From: Dehalococcoidia bacterium
Lineage (GTDB): Bacteria > Chloroflexota > Dehalococcoidia > UBA6926
Assembly (NCBI GenBank): GCA_012271225.1
Contig: JAAXGS010000098.1
Location: forward strand, 1 to 7,405
Length of the DNA: 7,405 nucleotides
Direction of reading: 5' to 3'
The notes beneath the pieces are model-generated. The model ran no database searches, was not told the DNA's origin, and saw only the letters and a program-made list of their open reading frames with translations. This document shows, in pieces, positions 1-4,335 of the stretch. Position 1 is the first letter of the stretch; each line of letters starts with the position of its first letter. Position numbers and translations under genes: made by a program.

Positions 1-797
1 GTCCAGGAGCCGTCGTAGTTGCGGATATTGGGATAGCCCAGCAGCTCCTTGAGCACGAACCAGGTGTGGGAGGAGCGCTCTCCGATACGGCAGTAGGCGA
101 TGACGTCCCTGTCCGCGGTCACGCCGCGCCCGCCGTAGATCGCATTGAGCTCATCGGCGGACTTGAACGTGCTGTCCTCATTGACGGCCTGCGCCCATCC
201 GATGTTGACCGCGCCGGGGATGTGGCCGCCCCGCTGTGAGCCCTCCTGCGGGAGATTCTCCGGCGCAAGCAGCTCGCCGCTGAACTCCGCGGGAGAGCGG
301 ACGTCCACCAGCACCGATGCGCCCAGGCTGGCGCGCACGTCATCCCGCAGCGCGCGGATGGATGCGTCCGGGTCCTTGGCCGTGTACGACTGCGGCGTAT
401 GAGAGGGCGTGTCCGTCGTGGTTGGCCGGCCCTCCGCCAGCCACTTGGCGCGGCCGCCGTTCATGATCTGCACGTTCTCATGGCCGTAGTACTTCATCTG
501 CCAGTAGGCCCATGCGGCGAACCAGTTGTTGTTATCGCCGTACAGGATCACGCGCGTGTCATTGCCGATGCCGGACGCGCCGAGAAGCCTCTCAAACTCG
601 CCCTTCTCGACAACATCCCGCACGACGGACTGCTGGAGCTGGGATCGCCAGTTCCAGCCGACTGCGCCCGGCGCGTGCCCCTGCTCATACGCCGCCGTGT
701 CCACGTCAACCTCAACAAGCCGGACGCCCGGCGCGCTGAGGTTCTGCGAGACCCATTCCGTGTCCACCAATGCCTGTGGATTCGCGTAGTCAGCCAT
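1..797 (-). CDS. Sulfurtransferase, tandem rhodanese domains (partial, 3' end off window)
   Basis: Thiosulfate/3-mercaptopyruvate-type sulfurtransferase, expected to be cytosolic (no signal peptide), moving sulfane sulfur from a donor to a thiol or cyanide acceptor through a cysteine persulfide. The frame starts at the ATG whose complement is 795-797 (MADYANPQALVDTEW) and stays open for 265 codons to the window edge. The N-terminal rhodanese domain (about 1-130) has the family's YGDNNNWFAA loop, with Asp88 where an active domain would have Cys, so it is the usual inactive half. The C-terminal domain (about 150 onward) has VDVRSPAEF and the active-site loop YCRIGERS with catalytic Cys236 (codon 90-92). 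The frame ends in NYDGSW, so from known homologues about 20 residues are missing. It diverges from gcvT across a 151-bp gap. No strong Shine-Dalgarno precedes the start, only a weak G-rich stretch. The family is certain; physiological donor and acceptor cannot be told. Confidence 0.95.
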   Translation of the reverse strand, partial: MADYANPQALVDTEWVSQNLSAPGVRLVEVDVDTAAYEQGHAPGAVGWNWRSQLQQSVVRDVVEKGEFERLLGASGIGNDTRVILYGDNNNWFAAWAYWQMKYYGHENVQIMNGGRAKWLAEGRPTTTDTPSHTPQSYTAKDPDASIRALRDDVRASLGASVLVDVRSPAEFSGELLAPENLPQEGSQRGGHIPGAVNIGWAQAVNEDSTFKSADELNAIYGGRGVTADRDVIAYCRIGERSSHTWFVLKELLGYPNIRNYDGSW

Positions 798-838
798 CTC
801 ATACCCCACTCGTTTATCTCTTCATTCCCACCGGAAGC

Positions 839-857
839 CGAACCTGCGTTAGGTTCG
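839..857. repeat. Inverted repeat CGAACCT-N5-AGGTTCG
   Basis: Two perfect 7-base arms (839-845 and 851-857) flank GCGTT. The next outward pair (838/858) does not match. No T-run follows on either strand, so an operator is likelier than a terminator. Its centre is about 22 bp, two helical turns, from the centre of the palindrome at 865-876, so a protein bound at both would sit on one face of the DNA. The bound protein is unknown. Confidence 0.5.
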
Positions 858-864
858 CAGTATC

Positions 865-876
865 ACGATGCATCGT
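865..876. promoter_or_regulatory. 12-bp perfect palindrome, candidate operator
   Basis: ACGATGCATCGT equals its own reverse complement over 12 bases; the flanking pair 864/877 breaks the symmetry. It lies roughly 60-70 bp upstream of the inferred gcvT transcription start and overlaps the leftward TTGACG hexamer. A dimeric regulator of gcvT, the sulfurtransferase gene or both could bind here. I do not recognise it as the site of a named regulator. Confidence 0.4.
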
Positions 877-925
877 CAAGTAGGGACGGGGCGAATGCCG
901 CCAACGCCGCGCCGCATGACAGGGG

Positions 926-931
926 TATCAT
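926..931 (+). promoter_or_regulatory. Candidate -10 box of gcvT (TATCAT)
   Basis: TATCAT is one mismatch from the TATAAT consensus and lies 17 bases before the chosen gcvT ATG. Transcription would begin near 938, leaving a leader of only about 10 bases. No good -35 hexamer is seen at the usual spacing, so the call is tentative. Confidence 0.35.
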
Positions 932-948
932 GGCGTGAGCCACCCGCC

Positions 949-2025
949 ATGCGTCACACCGCCCTGTACCACGCCCATGTCGCGCTCGGCGCGCGCATCG
1001 TTGAGTTCAGTGGATGGGACATGCCCATTCAGTATTCGCGCGGCGTCCTGGCCGAGCATGACGCCGTCAGGCGGCGCGCGGGCGTCTTCGATGTGTCGCA
1101 CATGGGACGCATCCGCATACGGGGCGAGAACGCGGTGGAGAGCCTGAACCACATCGTGACCAGCAATATCCTTCGGCTGCGCGTGGGGCGCGCCCGCTAC
1201 GGCCTGATCTGCAACGAATCCGGCGGCATCCTTGACGATGTCGTCGTCATGCGGCTGAACACTGACGAGTTCCTGCTGGTCTGCAACGCGGCAAGCTGGG
1301 ATCGCATTCTGGGCTGGCTCAACGGGCATGCCACGGGAGTGACAATCACGCCGGAGCGTGATGAAACGGCCATGCTCGCCGTGCAGGGCCCCGCCGCGGC
1401 TGACATCCTTGCCCCGCTGTGCGGCGGGCCGATCGCGGACATGGGCCGCTTTGCGTGCCGGACGGTGGCCGTCGCCGGCGTCGACGCTATCGTCTCGCGG
1501 ACAGGGTATACGGGAGAGGACGGATTTGAGGTCATCCTGCCGTCACAGGATGCGGAACGCGTTTGGAGCACCCTGGTCCGTGAGGGGGAAGCGGAGCCCT
1601 GCGGCCTCGCCGCCCGTGATGTGCTGCGGCTGGAGGCCGGGCTGATGCTCTACGGCCAGGACATGGATACCGCCGTCACGCCGCCGGAGGCGGGGCTGGA
1701 GCGGTTCATGGACATGGATACGGATTTCATCGGCGCGGACAGCATCCGTGCGCACACGCAGAGCGGCATTGCCAAACGCCTAACCGGCCTGATCGCGCCG
1801 GGCCGGTCCGCGCCGCGCCACGGCTACCCCGTGCGCCTGAACGACGGGCGGGAATCCGTCATCACCAGCGGCAGCTACTCGCCCTCACTGGGCCGCAGCA
1901 TCGCGCTTGCCTATCTGCCGATGGACAGCGCCATGCCGGGCGTGGAGGTCGAGGTGGATATTCGCGGACGCGGCGTCCGCGCCACCACCGCGCCGCTGCC
2001 GTTTCTACAGCCGCGCCGCTCCTAG
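949..2025 (+). CDS. gcvT: Aminomethyltransferase, glycine cleavage system T protein
   Basis: T protein takes the aminomethyl group from lipoyl-GcvH, releases ammonia and forms 5,10-methylenetetrahydrofolate in the cytosol. The ATG at 949 gives 358 residues, the usual length, beginning MRHTALYHAHVALGA, where family members begin. Upstream in-frame ATGs at 868 and 916 would add 27 or 11 residues of unfamiliar arginine- and proline-rich sequence. Family motifs in order: EFSGWDMPIQY, DVSHMG (48-53), GGILDD with Asp96 at the position of the catalytic Asp known in GcvT, AVQGP (144-148), TGYTGEDGFE (185-194), RDVLRLEAGLMLYGQD, then the C-terminal barrel with VITSGSYSPSLG near the end. No key residue is missing. 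No strong Shine-Dalgarno precedes the start. It is divergent from the sulfurtransferase and parted from gcvH by the methyltransferase gene. The alternative of a folate-dependent YgfZ-like relative is unlikely given the complete motif set and the neighbours. Confidence 0.97.
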   Translation: MRHTALYHAHVALGARIVEFSGWDMPIQYSRGVLAEHDAVRRRAGVFDVSHMGRIRIRGENAVESLNHIVTSNILRLRVGRARYGLICNESGGILDDVVVMRLNTDEFLLVCNAASWDRILGWLNGHATGVTITPERDETAMLAVQGPAAADILAPLCGGPIADMGRFACRTVAVAGVDAIVSRTGYTGEDGFEVILPSQDAERVWSTLVREGEAEPCGLAARDVLRLEAGLMLYGQDMDTAVTPPEAGLERFMDMDTDFIGADSIRAHTQSGIAKRLTGLIAPGRSAPRHGYPVRLNDGRESVITSGSYSPSLGRSIALAYLPMDSAMPGVEVEVDIRGRGVRATTAPLPFLQPRRS

Positions 2026-2079
2026 CCCGGACGCGGAGTGATTGAGCGCGTTCACCACGTCACCTCCGGCGCGATTCGC

Positions 2080-2085
2080 TATGAT
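2080..2085 (+). promoter_or_regulatory. Candidate -10 box of the methyltransferase gene (TATGAT)
   Basis: TATGAT in the context CGCTATGATTGGG is one base from consensus. No -35 at standard spacing is evident; TTCACC at 2051-2056 is too far upstream. The inferred start of transcription is near 2092, directly before the hairpin at 2093-2110. Confidence 0.45.
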
Positions 2086-2092
2086 TGGGACA

Positions 2093-2110
2093 CGCGGCGG
2101 GGGCGCCGCG
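2093..2110 (+). promoter_or_regulatory. GC-only hairpin in the methyltransferase leader
   Basis: CGCGGCG pairs with CGCCGCG over 7 bp around a GGGG loop. It would sit at the extreme 5' end of a transcript made from the TATGAT box. No U-tract follows, so it is not a standard terminator. It might stabilise the mRNA or limit translation. Confidence 0.45.
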
Positions 2111-2135
2111 CGGGGGCGTGAACGGCGACACGAAC

Positions 2136-3788
2136 ATGGCGAACTGGATCAACCAACTCTACTTTGGCGATAACCTGCCCATTCTGCGCGAGCGCCTTTC
2201 AGACGATAGCGTCGACCTCATCTACCTCGATCCGCCGTTCAACTCAAACGCCACGTACAACGTGCTGTTCAAGGAGGCGGACAGCGCGCAGTCCGCGGCG
2301 CAGATTCAGGCCTTCGATGACACGTGGCACTGGAGCATAGAGGCAGAGGCGACGTATGAGGATGTTGTGGTCAACGGGCCGCGGGCGCTCTCTGACATGC
2401 TGCAGTCCATGCGGCGGTTTCTGGGCCAGAGCGACATGATGGCCTATCTGACGATGATGGCGCCCCGCATGGTGGAGATGCACCGTATCCTGAAGCCGAA
2501 CGGCAGCATCTATCTCCACTGCGACCATACGGCGGGGCACTTCCTCAGAATGCTCCTGGATGCAGTCTTCGGGACTGAACGCTTTCACAGCCAAATCGCC
2601 TGGAGGCGGGCGAGCGCGCACAATGACGCGCGCCAGGGTGGCCGACGTCATGGGCGTGTCACTGATACGTTGCTCTACTACTGTAAGGGCGATGCCTGGA
2701 CATGGAATCAGTTATATGCGCCGTACGATCAGGAATATGTTGAGAGCATGTACAGGCACACCGAGCCTGAGACCGGGCGCCGTTACCGTCTCGACAACCT
2801 GACGGGGCCAGGCGGCGCTTCAAAGGGCAATCCTCAATACGAGGTCATGGGTGTGACGCGGTATTGGCGTTACAGTCGGGAACGAATGCAGGAACTGATC
2901 GATTCCGGCCGCGTTGTGCAGTCAAGACCCGGAGGAGTGCCCAGTTACAAACGCTACCTTGACGAGATGCCCGGTGCGCCGTTGCAAGATTTTTGGGATG
3001 ACATCAAGCCTATCGGCTCGCGCGCCAAAGAGCGGCTGGGGTACCCAACCCAGAAACCGGAGGCGCTGCTGGATCGCATCATCAGAACGTCGAGCAATGA
3101 GGGTGATGTGATCCTTGACCCGTTCTGCGGCTGCGGCACGGCGGTCGCCGTGGCGGAGCGCCTCAACCGCCGCTGGATTGGCATCGACATCACGCATCTG
3201 GCCATTTCCATCATGCGCAGCCGCCTGCAGGACACGTTTGGCGACAGCCTCTCACCCTACAGAGTTGTCGGCCTGCCTGAGGACGTTGAGGGCGCGCGCG
3301 CCCTTGCGCAACAGAGCGGCGGCGGCCGATTCGAGTTCGAGTACTGGGCCCTGGGTCTCGTTGAGGCGCGGCCCGCCCGAGACAGGCGGCGCGGCGCGGA
3401 TGCGGGCGTGGACGGCTATATCAACTTCTTCGACGATAACTCCGGCAGGGCCAGGAGCATCGTCGTGCAGGTCAAGAGCGGCCATGTTGCCCGCAACATC
3501 ATCGCCGCGCTCAAGGGGGACATGGAACGTGAAAAGGCTGAGATGGGACTGCTCATTACGTTAGAGCCGCCGACGCGTCCAATGCTTGAGGAGGCGACCG
3601 CGGCGGGTTTCTACGTGCCGGAGGCGTTCCCCAACAATCGCTTTCCCCGTGTGCAGATCGTCACAATCGCCGAATTGCTGCGGGGAGACCGCCCGGCCCT
3701 GCCACGACTCGGCCTGTCAGAAGCGCCGACGTTTCGCCGCGCGCCCCGCATGATCCGTGAAGGGCCCGCCCCGGAGCGCCTGGTGTGA
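2136..3788 (+). CDS. Beta-class DNA amino-methyltransferase with C-terminal PD-(D/E)XK (Mrr-like) domain
   Basis: Site-specific N6-adenine or N4-cytosine methyltransferase (N6_N4_Mtase fold) of 550 residues, using S-adenosylmethionine. The N-terminal part has LYFGDNL (8-14), motif IV DPPF (32-35) and YLHCD (126-130). The middle, about 150-290, is the likely target-recognition region. TQKP (305-308) and motif I DPFCGCGT (328-335) follow. Motif IV before motif I marks the beta class. Residues about 398-530 are not methyltransferase: a helix FEFEYWALGL (399-408), GADAGVDG (420-427) with Asp426, then QVK (445-447), the pattern of Mrr-like nuclease cores. ATG 2136 is chosen because conserved sequence starts there; GTG 2118 and TTG 2085 are in frame upstream, and no good Shine-Dalgarno decides. 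It lies between gcvT and gcvH on the same strand, with no separate restriction or specificity gene in the window. The methyltransferase call is firm; active nuclease is inferred, target unknown. Confidence 0.9.
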   Translation: MANWINQLYFGDNLPILRERLSDDSVDLIYLDPPFNSNATYNVLFKEADSAQSAAQIQAFDDTWHWSIEAEATYEDVVVNGPRALSDMLQSMRRFLGQSDMMAYLTMMAPRMVEMHRILKPNGSIYLHCDHTAGHFLRMLLDAVFGTERFHSQIAWRRASAHNDARQGGRRHGRVTDTLLYYCKGDAWTWNQLYAPYDQEYVESMYRHTEPETGRRYRLDNLTGPGGASKGNPQYEVMGVTRYWRYSRERMQELIDSGRVVQSRPGGVPSYKRYLDEMPGAPLQDFWDDIKPIGSRAKERLGYPTQKPEALLDRIIRTSSNEGDVILDPFCGCGTAVAVAERLNRRWIGIDITHLAISIMRSRLQDTFGDSLSPYRVVGLPEDVEGARALAQQSGGGRFEFEYWALGLVEARPARDRRRGADAGVDGYINFFDDNSGRARSIVVQVKSGHVARNIIAALKGDMEREKAEMGLLITLEPPTRPMLEEATAAGFYVPEAFPNNRFPRVQIVTIAELLRGDRPALPRLGLSEAPTFRRAPRMIREGPAPERLV

Positions 3789-3795
3789 CCGTCGT

Positions 3796-3836
3796 CTGCG
3801 CGGCAGGCTGTCGTCCGCGTGCCTGGTGGTGCGCAG
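3796..3836 (+). terminator. Imperfect hairpin after the methyltransferase, possible weak terminator
   Basis: CTGCGC (3796-3801) pairs with GCGCAG (3831-3836), and CAGGC (3804-3808) with GCCTG (3821-3825), separated by an asymmetric internal loop and closed by a 12-base loop. It begins 8 bases after the stop codon. There is no T-run after it, so termination would be inefficient or depend on Rho; mRNA 3'-end protection is an alternative. Confidence 0.35.
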
Positions 3837-3861
3837 TGTGAGGAGTTGCGGACAAGACCGC

Positions 3862-3867
3862 TAGAAT
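3862..3867 (+). promoter_or_regulatory. Candidate -10 box of gcvH-gcvP (TAGAAT)
   Basis: TAGAAT in the context CGCTAGAATAAAGG resembles the CGCTATGAT box before the methyltransferase. TTGCGG at 3846-3851 is -35-like, but only 10 bases upstream, which is too close. Transcription would start near 3874, placing the hairpin at 3875-3898 at the mRNA 5' end. Confidence 0.45.
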
Positions 3868-3874
3868 AAAGGCG

Positions 3875-3898
3875 CCTGCCGCCCCGCATGGCGGCGGG
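3875..3898 (+). promoter_or_regulatory. GC-rich 5' leader hairpin upstream of gcvH
   Basis: CCTGCCGCC (3875-3883) pairs with GGCGGCGGG (3890-3898) over 9 bp, including one G-U pair, around the 6-base loop CCGCAT. No T-run follows. It does not resemble the glycine riboswitch. It may stabilise the mRNA, or it may have remained from a terminator. Confidence 0.45.
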
Positions 3899-3915
3899 GG
3901 AGACGGTACTAACTC

Positions 3916-3921
3916 GAGGGG
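3916..3921 (+). promoter_or_regulatory. Shine-Dalgarno of gcvH (GAGGGG)
   Basis: GAGGGG ends 6 bases before the ATG at 3928. It is the clearest ribosome binding site in the window and fixes the gcvH start. Confidence 0.75.
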
Positions 3922-3927
3922 ACTGAT

Positions 3928-4335
3928 ATGCCATTCAATCCGGCGCACCTTCGCTACAGCCGCGAGCATGAGTGGATCGCGCAGGACGACGCTGATCCAA
4001 CCTCCGCGACCATCGGAGTCACCGACTACGCGCAGGGCGAGCTTGGCGATGTTGTGTACGTTGACCTTCCGGAGCCCGGCGCCGCGCTGATACAGTTCGG
4101 GCCGTTTGGCGAGATTGAGTCCGTCAAATCCGTGTCCGACCTGTTCGCGCCCGTTGGGGGAACCGTCACGGAGGTCAACGCGGCGCTGGAGGACCGGCCG
4201 GAACTGGTGAATGAGGACCCGTACGGCGAGGGGTGGATGCTGCGGGTCACGATGACCGACGCCGATGAGCTGCAGAACCTCCTCTCACATGATGAGTACC
4301 AGGCATTTCTGGGGGGGCTCAGCGGCAGTGAGTGA
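3928..4335 (+). CDS. gcvH: Glycine cleavage system H protein (lipoyl carrier)
   Basis: H protein is the 135-residue swinging-arm carrier of the system. Its lipoylated lysine receives the aminomethyl group from GcvP and presents it to GcvT, then to dihydrolipoyl dehydrogenase for reoxidation. Motifs follow the family: RYSREHEWI (9-17), IGVTDYAQGELGDVVYVDLP (29-48), FGEIESVKSVSDL with lipoyl-Lys67, PVGGTVTEVN, LVNEDPYGEGWM and the C-terminal DEYQAFL. Length and start are typical, supported by the GAGGGG site 6 bases upstream. The stop codon overlaps the gcvP start, suggesting coupled translation. Lysine modification needs lipoate ligase or LipB/LipA, none of which is encoded here. A run of seven G at 4311-4317 near the end encodes Gly129-Gly130 and may double as the gcvP ribosome site. 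Confidence 0.98.
   Translation: MPFNPAHLRYSREHEWIAQDDADPTSATIGVTDYAQGELGDVVYVDLPEPGAALIQFGPFGEIESVKSVSDLFAPVGGTVTEVNAALEDRPELVNEDPYGEGWMLRVTMTDADELQNLLSHDEYQAFLGGLSGSE
4311..4335 (+). promoter_or_regulatory. gcvH-gcvP translational coupling site
   Basis: The GTG start of gcvP (4328-4330) lies inside the end of gcvH, whose TGA is 4333-4335, an 8-base overlap. A G7 run at 4311-4317, ending 10 bases before the GTG, can act as a G-rich Shine-Dalgarno. A ribosome finishing gcvH could restart directly on gcvP, balancing H and P protein supply. Confidence 0.55.

Larger units (their letters stand above)
798..948. promoter_or_regulatory. Divergent promoter region between sulfurtransferase and gcvT
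   Basis: This 151-bp gap must hold the promoters of both divergent genes. Seen in it: an inverted repeat at 839-857, a 12-bp perfect palindrome at 865-876, and a -10-like TATCAT at 926-931 facing gcvT. A TTGACG hexamer reads leftward at 879-874, but no convincing -10 lies 16-19 bases beyond it, so the sulfurtransferase promoter is not resolved. There is no protein-coding signal apart from possible upstream in-frame starts of gcvT (ATG at 868 and 916). Confidence 0.6.
2026..2135 (+). other. gcvT-methyltransferase intergenic leader
   Basis: 110 bp with no T-rich terminator after gcvT. It holds a -10-like TATGAT (2080-2085) and a GC-only hairpin (2093-2110), so the methyltransferase probably has its own promoter as well as read-through from gcvT. 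Confidence 0.5.

Noticed and set aside
874..879. Leftward TTGACG as a -35 box of the sulfurtransferase gene
   Set aside because: The hexamer is good, but no acceptable -10 lies 16-19 bases downstream, so no promoter was called.
399..938. 179-residue rightward open frame opposite the sulfurtransferase
   Set aside because: It lies antisense to a complete rhodanese-domain reading frame with clear catalytic motifs; its translation shows no recognisable domain and is explained by GC-rich shadow coding.
868..948. Upstream starts for gcvT (ATG at 868 and 916)
   Set aside because: They add sequence unlike any GcvT N terminus, and both lie upstream of the best -10 candidate; the 868 ATG falls inside the 12-bp palindrome.
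2085..2135. TTG 2085 and GTG 2118 as starts of the methyltransferase
   Set aside because: TTG 2085 overlaps the -10 box and GTG 2118 adds only unfamiliar residues. Conserved sequence begins just after ATG 2136. GTG 2118 cannot be fully excluded.
3868..3927. Possible glycine riboswitch upstream of gcvH
   Set aside because: The leader is only about 50 bases, with one hairpin, and lacks the conserved core segments of a glycine aptamer; fragments such as GGAGACGG are too short to count.
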